From Gryganskiella cystojenkinii (taxonomy: Eukaryota; Mortierellomycota; Mortierellomycetes; Mortierellales; Mortierellaceae): 45,303 nt of DNA. Position numbers and translations under genes: made by a program. This document shows, piece by piece, positions 20,501 through 31,056 of the stretch; the first letter of the stretch is position 1; every line of letters starts with the position of its first letter. The stretch covers positions 1 through 45,303 of the forward strand of contig JAAAIG010000242.1 in assembly GCA_015852425.1 (NCBI GenBank). Direction: 5' to 3'. The notes beneath the pieces are model-generated. The model searched no databases. It worked only from the letters and a program-made list of their open reading frames with translations, and was not told where the DNA came from.

Positions 20501-22705
20501 TAACAGGAGCGATTTATTTGTTATTGTATAGGGCGAGAAAGCGAGGATGAGATTCGACGATGTGAACGCAATGTTGCGGCCCTTTGGTCGTGGAATCCCT
20601 TGCATTGCTTCGGTTTCATATTTTGATCCCGAGACCAACATTGTTCTTGTGAAAGGGACCTATCAGAACATGACGGAATCGATTGGACTGACAGTAGGCG
20701 AGAGCTACATCCTCGAGAAACGAACGTATAACCCAACGCTGACCATCTCAATGGACAAACTCGTGGAAATGAACACGAATTGTCGTCTATTCCTGGTAAA
20801 AAAAATCATCCCGCGATGTGTTGCACTCGGAAAGCTTTTTGGAATATGATGGTTAGTTAACATCACATTTTTTTTGTTATAGAAATTAATGGCTGATCCG
20901 AACAAGTGGGGTCAAAAGAACCCAAAAGATTTTCAAGATTTTTATATCGAATCGATCGCGAGTCCTGCGCGCATATATGATTTCACGTTTTCTCAGGATC
21001 TGGCATTCTCAAGAGTGGTTACCAACCGATTGCAAGTCATCTGGGGTCCACCTGTAAAGTGAAAAAAAAGGCAAAAGGCAAAAGGCAAAAGCGAAAGGAG
21101 CTTGTTACTGACTCCGAGTCCCTTCACTTAATTTAATTTAATGTTTAGGGTTCCGGAAAGACACATTTTCTGGCGTTGACGGTCCTTCGTGTCGTCGATA
21201 TCTTGAACAGCTTGGCGAGAAAGGGTAAGGGGCAAGGAATTCAGACTATTGTCTTGACAGCTTTCACACATGCAGCGATCAACAACTTGGCAGCGCGCGT
21301 CGCCAATCTTCACAAACTGATCGCTCCAAGACCGGAGTCCGAGGACGTCGTTGGACAGTTGAACCTGTACCGGCTACGATCCTCGGCCTCTGTTGAAATT
21401 GAGGGTGTTCAGTTGTTGGAAGTCAGGGATCTGAAGAAACAGACCGCCTCGACTTCCAACGATGTCGTCAGGATCATCTGCGGCACTGTCTGGCAGATCC
21501 GTCGAGCCTCGAACCCGACGACCGGGGCCGAGTATATGCAGAACGTTCAGATGTTGATGATCGATGAGGGGTCTCAATTGTTATCGGCGGAAGCGGCGCA
21601 TGCGATCGAGTGTCTGGATCCCAATCAAGGACGGTTGATCGTCGCTGGTGACCATCTCCAACTGGGACCTATCATCTCTGGCGCATACCCGGTCTCAGAG
21701 AACACGATTGATCCCACGGGTTCGATTATGAGGAACTTGATGCGGAAGAAGGACAACACGCCGGTCTCTTTGAAGTGGGTCAAGGGTGAGCCTGTTGACG
21801 TCGGACCATGTACATGGCAGCTACAAGATAACTTCCGCATGGTAGGTGCTGCACTCTTGGGACTTGGTCGCACTTCTATGCTTATGCTTTATGTCAAAAA
21901 GAACTTTGATCCTCATTCCAGTTTATGTGGTCATGATTAGAACCAACAACTTGGCTCGTTTATGCAGTTGATCTATGGATCCAACTACAGGGTCAGGAAC
22001 CCGGACAAGACTCTTCCTTATAGTGGTCAGTTCCTAGGCGCCTCTTACCCTGCAGATCTTCGACATGTTCTTGACCCAGAACGATCTGCGATCGCGATCG
22101 AACTGCAGCTAGCAGAGAACTCAACCGGCCGAAACATGACCAAGGTCCAGTCGGATAGTCGCGCAGCTGCGTATTTAGAGGCTGCAATGGTCGATGGCAT
22201 CGTGAAGAGCTACCTCGAGATGGTCGGCCCACAGACAGCCTCGAGTGTCTTTGTCGCTGTTCCACATCACATCCAACGACAGGCGATTCAGAGCCGGATA
22301 AGTTTACCGACATTAGAGGAACAGTACCCTTTGATCCAGATCAAGGTCGATACGATCGAAAAGATGCAAGGGCAGGAGGCAGATTTAGTGGTGGTTTGTT
22401 TTGCATTGTTTGATGAGAGTCAACTGATGGGCGAAATTGAGTACCTGTATTCGGTCCATCGATGGGTCGTGGCTCTTTCAAGAGCGCGATGCAAGACTGT
22501 ATTGTTAATGACGCCTCAGCTACGGTCGCCGAAACTTGTGAGTGGCACAGGGACGAATAAGGCCCGGGCGAGTAGTTTGGGCAGTTTGGATGGATGGGGA
22601 CTGTTGCAGGCTTTTGAGAAGTATGCTCAGAGTCACGATGGAAAATTTGTCTGGCCTGTGAGCGAGACTTTGCTCCGTGAGATCGGAATGGATTCATTTT
22701 CGTAA
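17545..22705 (+). CDS. RecB-type Fe-S nuclease fused to SF1 (UPF1/Dna2-like) helicase
   Basis: Eight exons: 17545-18375, 18488-18997, 19088-19838, 19936-20438, 20532-20795, 20883-21053, 21149-21841 and 21941-22705, giving 1495 aa. All phases match; the donor at 20439 (GTGTCT) is the weakest. N-terminal nuclease: Glu179 (VVFEDQ), Asp242 (RFLPDF), Asp265-x-Lys267 (IIDAKS) and Gln279-xxx-Tyr283 give the PD-(D/E)XK plan. Cys130, Cys355, Cys358 and Cys364 give C...C-x2-C-x5-C, the 4Fe-4S staple of Dna2, AddB and Cas4. The C-terminal helicase has GPPGSGKT (1008-1015, split by an intron), IDEGSQ (D1149), VAGDHLQLGP, LQDNFRM, VDTIEKMQGQEADLV and VALSRAR. About 500 residues between the two domains are unassigned. 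Expected activity is ATP-driven DNA unwinding coupled to single-strand cleavage in replication or repair. It could be a divergent Dna2 or a TM0106-like RecB-helicase; I cannot separate these by eye. Confidence 0.88.
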
Positions 22706-23706
22706 GAGTAAAGTAGAGTAGAATAGACCCATGCTTTTTTTTAAAAAAAAAACAAAAAAAAAAAATGATTTGTTGCCCTGTTACATCTATTTTTTTTCCT
22801 GGTATGGATGGCTGTGCTGCGTTCGTGTAACATTGGCTGAGCCCACTGAGCGTTCCACTCGAACCCAAATTCTTTGGAAAATGATAACGACAGGACAGTG
22901 ATGATAAGAAGAGACATGGTCAATGGCTGCTCTTCGTTAGAGATAAGGCGGGGCTTGAAGAGACAACTTTTTTTTTTTTTTAATTCTGATCGACTGCATC
23001 TCAGCCAATCATCAAGATGCCACCCTTCCTCCGGTCGACCTTTTCTCAGGGGGGGAAGTTATTCAGCTCTCTATTTCCAATTCGTTTGTTGTTGTTGTTG
23101 TTATTCTGTCACCTACCGATCGTGGCACAACTTGCGGAAAAGTAAACAAAAGAGAAAGCGATAGAACTCGTTCACATTCATCTCGGCATGTATGTTATTC
23201 ATGTCGAGCTGATGTTCGTGAACGACGCAGTCAAGAGTCTGTAATTTTTGTTTGTAAATTCCTTTCAGGGTTGCGCAGGTTTCTCTGGCAATGAAAAAAT
23301 TAAAAATAAAAATAAAAAAAACTGCATTTCGTTATCTTTTTTGGATGGCTCATCACCATGGACCTCATTCGCCTTTTCCTTCTGCCGGTTTTCCACACCC
23401 CGACTGAATAGCAGACTGGCCTGAATGACGGTCTTCTAGCAGGATCTATCTGACTCCCCATAAACGGCTATCTTTGAACTATAGATATACCACGTTTTGG
23501 AAGGGGAGAGAAACTCAGAAACCTCCCCCTCCTCTTCCAGGCACAATGACGACGAGGTCCTCAAGAAACAAAAACAACAACAAAACGTCGATCTCCTTCT
23601 CTTTTGTATTCTCACTTTCTTTTCTCTCCACAACAAAACACCAACAACAATCACTTCCACTCTCACCTTCACCCTAACTAACTCACACAAACATACATAC
23701 ACTGCC
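22706..23706. other. Intergenic, no gene seen
   Basis: About 1 kb with poly-A/T runs at 22736-22764 and 22969-22982, a (GTT)n run near 23085-23103, one imperfect inverted repeat (listed separately) and a CA/CT-rich leader just before the next gene. Confidence 0.5.
23169..23224. repeat. Imperfect inverted repeat, about 22-25 bp arms
   Basis: Left arm 23169-23190 (CGTTCACATTCATC..GGCATG) pairs with right arm 23200-23224 (CATGTCGAGC..GTGAACG) with a few mismatches and a small bulge, around a 9-nt AT-rich spacer. Nothing else marks a gene here. Confidence 0.55.
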
Positions 23707-23970
23707 ATGATGTCCATGATCCGCAACACTCTCTCCAAGGTCGCCCCTACTGCCACCCGTTCCATCTCCAACTCCTCCAAGACCAACGCCTCGATCTCAC
23801 TCGGACATGTTGCCTCAATGGCCTCCGAGTCTGCCACTGCTCCCTCGACCTCGTCCTCGACCCTCAAGGCTGTCGCCAACACTGTTCTCGGAACCACTGC
23901 TGTTGTCGCTGGTATCTCTTATCTCTTGAAGGATGAGGTCGTCTACTGGACCCCTAACGTCCGCAAGTAA
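23707..23970 (+). CDS. Small protein, probable mitochondrial inner-membrane, 87 aa
   Basis: Single-exon frame of 87 aa starting at ATG 23707 (a second ATG follows directly). The N-terminus is rich in Ser, Thr, Ala, Arg and Lys with no acidic residue in the first 40 (MIRNTLSKVAPTATRSIS), typical of a mitochondrial presequence. A hydrophobic helix follows (VLGTTAVVAGISYLL), then a short charged tail, KDEVVYWTPNVRK. Codon choice is strongly C-ending (many TCC, GCC, ACC), suggesting high expression. I do not recognise the family; a small subunit or assembly factor of a respiratory complex is plausible but not shown. It is convergent with the tetraspanin gene. Confidence 0.7.
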   Translation: MMSMIRNTLSKVAPTATRSISNSSKTNASISLGHVASMASESATAPSTSSSTLKAVANTVLGTTAVVAGISYLLKDEVVYWTPNVRK

Positions 23971-24380
23971 ACTCGGTCAAGCCTTATCAAGAGTAAACAC
24001 AAATTTTCCCACTTTCATTCATCTAGCATGCAAATATACCCATATCGCTCATAACATAGACAGAGTCTGGCACTCACACATACTACGAACAAAACATATA
24101 AAATTGGTCCTTCAAGACCAACGCGGATCATCCATATCAAACACAATCACAAAAAAGCTCACTCCCTTTGAGTGTATCGATAGAAGAAATTGTCTAAGAG
24201 ATGGCTGGAGTTATCCCACTTTCTTGTTATATTATGACAGGATCGTTTAAACACGGGAACGAAGAACAGTCTTGCCCTCTGTCGGTTATTTTTTTGAAAG
24301 TTTTATTTTTGTTCGAGAGTCTGGCAGAGGTGGGTTATATTATTAATTATGATGGCGGCACAGGAAAAGATGATCTTTTT
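23971..24380. other. Convergent 3' flanks
   Basis: The 3' regions of the small mitochondrial-type gene and the tetraspanin gene meet here. AT-rich, no gene seen. Confidence 0.5.
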
Positions 24381-26450
24381 TTACTCTTGTTTCTCCTCCT
24401 TAAAGCTCTTCAGCCCTGGGCGACCGGATCGAAGCATGCCATCGACATGGTTCGAGCACAATAGGGCCACGATCATGACAAATAACTGAAAGGGCACAAT
24501 CGAGAATGCGACTGTCCAACTAGTGCTCAACAACGCACGTTCGTATTCTCTATACTTGAATTGACAACCGGGCAAATTGATCATGGGGAAACAACGCAGG
24601 TCGTACTCGCCATTGGAGCTGGCGCTGAGCCAACCACAGCATTTCATCTATGTTTTTTGGCATCGAGAGAAAGAATAGCACGATTGTTAAGCTTGGAGGT
24701 CCAATGGATATATAAAATATTGTACCCCTTCCTAGCGGCTACTTGTCTGTGAAACGAGGAAATGTTGTTAATTTTTTTTTTCTAGCTCATTACCTGTCGT
24801 TGGACCAACAGACGTTGGTCTCTGGAGTACGAATGCATCCATTCATCCCGGAGATGTTGGTTCAGATGATTCTTGTACCGACGGAAAGCTATATAACCGA
24901 CCGAGACATACAACGCAAAGACGACCCAGAGCAATGTCGTGTAGATGGTCAACAGCGTCCGATTCTCTCTAAAGACCCCCAAGAACCCGAGGATGGCGCA
25001 AGTGATCCCGAAGACGGATCCCGCGAACGCCACTAAATAGATATTCAAATACAAATAACAGCAGGGGAGAGAAAAAGGGCGAAGCAAAGCAAACAATCGT
25101 GTCAGCGCCTTAAAATTCGGAAAAGATGCGTTTTGTGCTCTTGTTGTCCAATTGGTTTCCATGGTGCCACCAACGTGGACAAAACTGAAACAAAAACAAA
25201 AAAAAATCGCAAACTTACAAAGGATCAAATTGCTGTGGAACTCCATCATGACCGTTGCATAGTCGAATCCTATGCCCAGTTGTGAAAACAGAATATAGAA
25301 AGAAAATTAGATCAAGAGAAACCACGATGAATCCCAAGTTGAGGGCGGAGATTGCACGTTTTTGCGCCGAGGGACAAGGCTCCCTCCTGCCCGACCTTTT
25401 CTGATTATCCTCCTCCCTCCAGTGCGGGTTCAACTCCCCCTCTCTCTCGCTCTTTCGCACGAAAAAATACCACTTACGATGGGACATGTATCCGATCGAG
25501 ACCGCGAGTACAGCACACGAGTAAATCAAAAGGAGCGTGTTCGAGAACAATAACAACCATTTGGATTTCGTCCAGCGTTTGTAGAATGGATCCTCCAGAT
25601 AACTCTTCTTCATCATAGCTTGGTAAGCCTGCCACCGTTGTGCCAATGCATCTAGTGTCATGTCCGTCTGGGTGATATTGTACGTCGGATCAGTGCCGTG
25701 GCTCGAGTTCTTGGACAACCGATGCGTAGAAGAGAGACTGTTGGTGTTGGTGTCCCGACCCCCGTTGTCGAAGGATCCTGGGGACGCCGGTCGCATCGCA
25801 AATGGTGAAGCGGGTCGGACGAGCCCTGCGACCGAAAAGACATTGTTCGAGGGTTGTGATGGTGGCGGTGGGTATTGTTGTTGTTGCTGTGGGGGCGGTG
25901 GTTTTATATAATTGTTTTGCGATATTGGCGGTGGTGGCTGTGGGTAATGGATGGGTACTGAAAATGGTGCTGAGACTGGTGGCGCTTGTGAAGATGAAGT
26001 CATTATTGGAGTTGATGTTAGATGTGCTGTTGGTACTGGCTGGTACGGCTGTGAAGAAAGAGAAGAAGGCGAATACTGCTGTTGTTTTGAGCGTTGGTCG
26101 TAACTTCCAGCAATCGATCGAGTGGACGATAGGACCTCAGGTAAAGGGCTATTCATGGTCGTTGGTGTCCTGTTGCTGTTGCTGTTGATGCTACTGCTGC
26201 TTTGCTTGAGGATCGATTTCAGGAGTGCAGGAGAAGAAAGTGTTGAGGAGGAACCATCCGAGTTTGTGTGTTTAGAAGAAGTTGAAGATGCTCGCGCCCC
26301 TCCTGCTGACGTTGCCACTGCCGCTGGAGTCAAGGGTGAGGAGGTCGAACTGCCGCCACTCTTGAAGGTCTCCTTACTCCCGCGTTTCTTAAGTTTGTTG
26401 AGGATACGGTCTCGTGGTGAAGATGTTTGCGGTACGTTCCTGCTGGACAT
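24381..26450 (-). CDS. Tetraspanin-like protein with long disordered N-terminal tail
   Basis: Minus-strand exons 26450-25478, 25269-25219, 25032-24794 and 24647-24381, giving 509 aa; introns are 208, 186 and 146 bp. TM1 is at about 297-322 (KWLLLFSNTLLLIYSCAVLA), TM2 and TM3 lie either side of FRENRTLLTIYT, and the large extracellular loop starts after RRYKNHL. The loop has the tetraspanin MKCCGW motif (Cys424-Cys425-Gly) and two further Cys (LRCFP, LPGC). TM4 is WTVAFSIVPFQLFVMIVALL. Residues 1-295 are Ser/Pro/Gln-rich with basic patches (RDRILNKLKKRGSK), cytoplasmic by topology and likely disordered. Tetraspanins organise membrane microdomains; some fungal ones act in infection structures or polarity. 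The start at MSSRNVP is chosen for its context; the frame stays open to an AG at about 26584, so a further 5' exon near 26830-26950 is possible. Confidence 0.85.
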
Positions 26451-29400
26451 GGTTGAGTCCTGAAGAACTGGCGAAGCAATCACCCGGTCGGGCAGGGAAA
26501 GATCTTGGTTTGTGGAGAACGATTGATTGAAAAACTCGAGGTACGGTGAATCAGGTGTCGCCGTATCATCTCGGGAGCTATGGAAGATGATAATCAAAAG
26601 TAAAATACCAGGGGTGGGGTACGTAAAACAGGGAAGGAAGAAGGAGAGAGTTTCGGCGGTTAATAAATGCGTGAATTTTCTCATGAGAAAGAGGCGTGCC
26701 TATGAAAGTAATTTTTTCTCCTCGTCTTCTTCACCCCTGGCGATGTTCATGGAGAGCAAGATAAAAAAAAGTATTATAAGGGTCTCCCCTCCCCCTAAAA
26801 AAAATGAGGCCGACAACTCGTTTCTGAGAATCCTCGTTCGTCTTGTTCCCGTCATTACCTCTCGCTCCTAATGTCGCCAGATCGGACGGTGTTTGCCATT
26901 GTGACGCGATATCGATCCACTTCTGAACGAGTTTGGCAAAAAAAAAGGGGGTCAAAGACGTTGCTTGTCGAGGGCGTCGTGCGTAATTCTCAACGGTCGG
27001 ACTCCCTTTTGCACTGATGATTGATAGGAAAAGGAGTTCAGGAGGTAGAGGAACGAATGTCTACTCGACAAGTTCCTTTATGTTTCCGAGTTTGAGTAGT
27101 TTGTCCAGTTCCCAGGAGCGTTGCAACCTTGGGAGGCTTGCAGTTGTTATAATAGCTCTCGATAAAAACGCAAGAAATCTATCCTTCACAACTGTAGAGT
27201 GTTGAAGTGAGGAGGAGAACGAGTAAGGAAAAGAAGAGAGAATGGTCCGTTCAGGTTAAAGGAGGATGAAGAATGAGGTTGATGATGAAGTTGGTGAGAA
27301 TAAGAGTGAGAGTGAAAAGATAAACAGATGGAGCGGAAAGAACAGAAGAGACAAAGGGAAAAGAAAAAAGAAAAAGAAAAGAAACTCTTTCTTTTCTGAT
27401 TTAACTCTATCTTTTGTCCTTTGTTAATTAGGGACAGCACAAAACACACGCACCACAACCGCCCCCATTCGTGAAAATGCAGAGCCACGTTCTTGCAAGT
27501 TGAGCTTTTTNNNNNNNNNNTTACCAAAAAAAAAAAAAAAAAAAAAAAACCTTTCTGGCCTCTGCTCATTTCTTTCAGCAGAAAAGAAGCTCGGTCCATA
27601 TCGCCCCTCTTTTCGAACCACTCATCCTATTGTGTCTTCTCTCCCCTGTTCCCAGTTCCCAGTGATCATCTCTTCACTCGGCCTCAAAGTTCCTTTTCGA
27701 TGGATCGCCATCTCTCTTCTGTCTTCTGATCGTGATCGACAAGGAAAAGTGCTTTGTTTAACTTTGTGAGAAACACAGTTTTGTGATCACAAGGATGAAA
27801 AGCGGCATGCGAGCACGCTTCCACTCCTTCGCCCACCTTGCGAACCTTTCACCTTGCCCCCATAAAAAAGACCGACGTTCCAGGCGAAAGGATTTCATGC
27901 ACAAGACAACCTAGTATGGCTTTTTCGCTGACCTCAGGAATGGACCAGGACTTTTTTATTATTGTCTCGGTTTTTTTTGGACTTTGGAGTTGCCCTTCAC
28001 TCAGAGACCAACAAGAAGATGCACCGACCCCGACAGATCCTGACCTTGGGTTCCACATCAAGCGAAAGAAAACGAAGAGTACCTTTACTGCTGTAAACAC
28101 CGACTCGCCGCCTAAAAGATCGTCATCATTTCCCACAAACAAAGGATTCAGGGTGCGGCGGGACTTGTTTTGGGTCAATTAGACTCTGCAAGAATTATGC
28201 AGGTGCAATGTCTCGCTGTTCCCAAAAGGTGGATTTTCCCTTGTTGCGGGCAAGAAAAAATTCGTTCTTGAGGTAATAAAAAACTGCCGACCTGGGATCT
28301 ACTCCAAAACATCCCTTAAATACTCGATACAATTATTGGGTACTATGTTAACAATACGAAAAGAAAGAACTGAGAGCGGGCGACAATACCCCAGAAAAAA
28401 AAAGTGGAGGACAGATCAAAAAAAATATTGTGCAATCCTGATGCATTCATCTCGGACACACAGAGCATTGCAACAGAACAGTGACAACAGCAGTCTACCA
28501 ACAGCAACAACAAAAGCGCGTTTTTGTTTTTCAGTCCATGGCTCTCTTGGTTGACATCAAAAAAGGTCCCGAGCTCTCACTTTTCAGTCACTTCTCACTC
28601 TCGCTCTCTCCTTTTCATTCAACTTTTTTTTTTTTTGAGCAGGTACTCCCCACAAACAACAACAGATTGCCCGGAAGGAAAGAGGGAGAAGAAAAAATTA
28701 CATTTGTCGCTCTTAAGATAAAGGGAAAGCGAGAAAACGCCGCAGAGAATCATCGTCGTCATAGCTCAGGGACACTAAAACTACCTTGGTGTTTCTCAGG
28801 CACGAAAAAATCGAGCTAGTTTGCAAATCGATTGAGGATGGTCCAATTTGAATGTTGAACCTTTGATTGCCGAGAATCGCCCTCAACGTCGCAGAAATGG
28901 CTACGATTCTCGGGGAAGTCGGTAGCCTGGCCCTGCACCACCGCATTATGTTATTTTAGTGTAAAAATAACCCTGGAAAAAAAAAAAAAAAAGTGTATTG
29001 TTGGAAGCTGCAATCGTTGTTGTTTTTTATCCGGACTCAACGAACCCGCAAAAAATAAAGAAAGATAAAGACATGAGGGCCATTGAATCTCAATTGCTCC
29101 GCCGTTGGTTCTATGCAGGAAAGACTCCTACAGTACCTCCATTTCTCTCGATCCTTGATCTTGCATAACAAACATGAAGATTTGATTGGATGTTGAAGAT
29201 CAGCCAGCTGCCACGGCGCGGACACACAAAAAAAAGTACGAGAGTTAAATGAAAAGGATGGTCCGATACCTTTTGAGTAGCTAACAGGGTCTCGACCCAA
29301 CCTTGAATAGGTAGCTGGGTTTACCCACTGAGCTCATCTCTGTTATTATTTTTTTTTTTTGCTTTCTTCTGTTTCTTCTGTTGATTCCATACCTTCAATC

Positions 29401-31056
29401 CCTTTGCAGCAATAAAATTGTTCCCGATCTGGCAGTCCAATCGCCACTCCAACAAAGGCCAGAAAAGCAATCGGGAGTAAGTTGATTCTTTTGACTGCTG
29501 ATTACCTACACTTTGAGCTGGGATTGTTCGATCCTTTGCAGCTTTCTCAGACAAAATCACCACGATTCTATGTGAACAATGGCGTGACCCTACACACGAA
29601 GATAAGAAGAGGGCGATCTTTCCCATCCTTTGTTCTTTTGGTCACTTTTTGTATTATGGGAACATGTGGACACTCGTGTCCCATGGCCGTGATGCTTGTG
29701 ATTCATTTTCGATGGTTGCTTTTTTCATTCTTTGGACCTTTTGTCTGTTTTTTGTTTCTCCTCGGGAACCAACGACTGAACTACAACTATACCTGATCAA
29801 ACTGATCGTAGTCTGACTGACCATAACTGATCGTTCCTAGGCGTTCAACGTGATATCCTTTATTCACCTCTTTCATTGACTTTTTTTTTATTTGGTTTCG
29901 AGGGTAGCGGTTTGGTCTCCTTCCTTAAGCAAGGATCTTGTTCAATAAAGTTGAATGAGATAACAATGTCTCGCATAAAAGGGCGTATGGGTAGGAGAAT
30001 GAAGCTTTCGTGAACATAAAAATAAAAATCGGTCAGCGCTGGAGGTGATGCCTCTGTTTCCAAACTTGTCCTTCTCTGACCCAGTTCGGTATTCTTTTGG
30101 ACCTATCCAGTCTAAGCTTGGAGAGGAGTCTGCGTTTTTCATTTCCATTTCCATTTCCACCTACCACTCCTCCGAAAGGAAGAAAAAAATCTATTTTAAG
30201 GGCCGAAAACAGAAGCACTGCACCCACCACCACCACCCACGCGCTGGTGGTTTAAATCAGACGGGATACATGAGGTGTACTTCAAGCAAAAAGAGAAGGA
30301 CAAAGAGCAATTAAAGAACTCAAAGGTCCGCTGCTTTGCCTTGCTGAGGGTCTGACTTCACTGCCTGACGCTATCACTTTTCTGAAAGTAGTTTGACAAA
30401 CACCCCTTCTTTTTTTTTTTGCCTTAATATTACACACTGAGCAGTGCGCTCTACCCTCTTTTCTTTCTTTCTTTCCGTTTTCATTTCCATTAACTTCCTT
30501 CATTCTCTTCAGCTGGTCGCGATTCTATCGCATTACCCTACTCTTTACATCAATCACCAAGAGCTTTTTCTTCTCCTCTGCGTGCTTATTTCCTTTTCCC
30601 GTGGTTTTGCTCTCAATTCGACACCGTTTTTTGTCTCTCGCTTCTCTTTTGGTTCTCTTCTTTCTCTTTTCAGGCATTCTCTTTCCTCCTCTTCCCTTTT
30701 TCAGTTCCTTGCATTCACTTTTAGTCATTACACAATCATTCTCCTCATTCGCGAAATAATCCCCAATCTCCTTTCCAGGTACGAAACCCAATTTGACACC
30801 AGGAGCGGAGCGATCGTCTCTTTCTTTATTTGGGGCAAGACTCGAAAGAAAGCAATAAAAAACTCTTCTTTTGGTTGGTTGTGCCTGAATTTGATTAATC
30901 CGACTGACTTTCCTCCTCTGGTTCTTTCTCTTTCTCAGCTGCTGGACAAAGATATAACCGAAAGCGGCGTTTTTACAACACCATACGCATAATAGCGACA
31001 CCAGCAACAACACAACCACAGCAGGACGCATCAGGAGAGACAGACACACCAACAAG
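26451..31056. other. 4.6-kb gene-poor region
   Basis: No gene is supported. It contains many homopolymer runs (for example 27527-27549, 28626-28637 and 28976-28992), a 10-N gap, and a CT-rich stretch at 30400-30720 that could be the leader of the glycosyltransferase gene. Open frames on both strands are repetitive and lack domains. A possible 5' exon of the tetraspanin gene lies at about 26830-26950 (-). Confidence 0.5.
27511..27520. other. Assembly gap (10 N)
   Basis: Ten N bases directly before a 23-nt poly-A run, so the assembly broke at a homopolymer. True length is unknown. Confidence 0.99.

Noticed and set aside
25270..25477. Hydrophobic stretch AISALNLGFIVVSLDLIFFLY that looks like a transmembrane helix of the tetraspanin
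   Set aside because: It lies between a GTAAGT donor and a CATAG acceptor, ends in a pyrimidine-rich tract with a branch-like CTAAT, and keeping it puts the known FHSNLIL block out of frame.
27493..27770. Open frames across the N gap
   Set aside because: They run through poly-A and undefined bases and have no protein-like composition.
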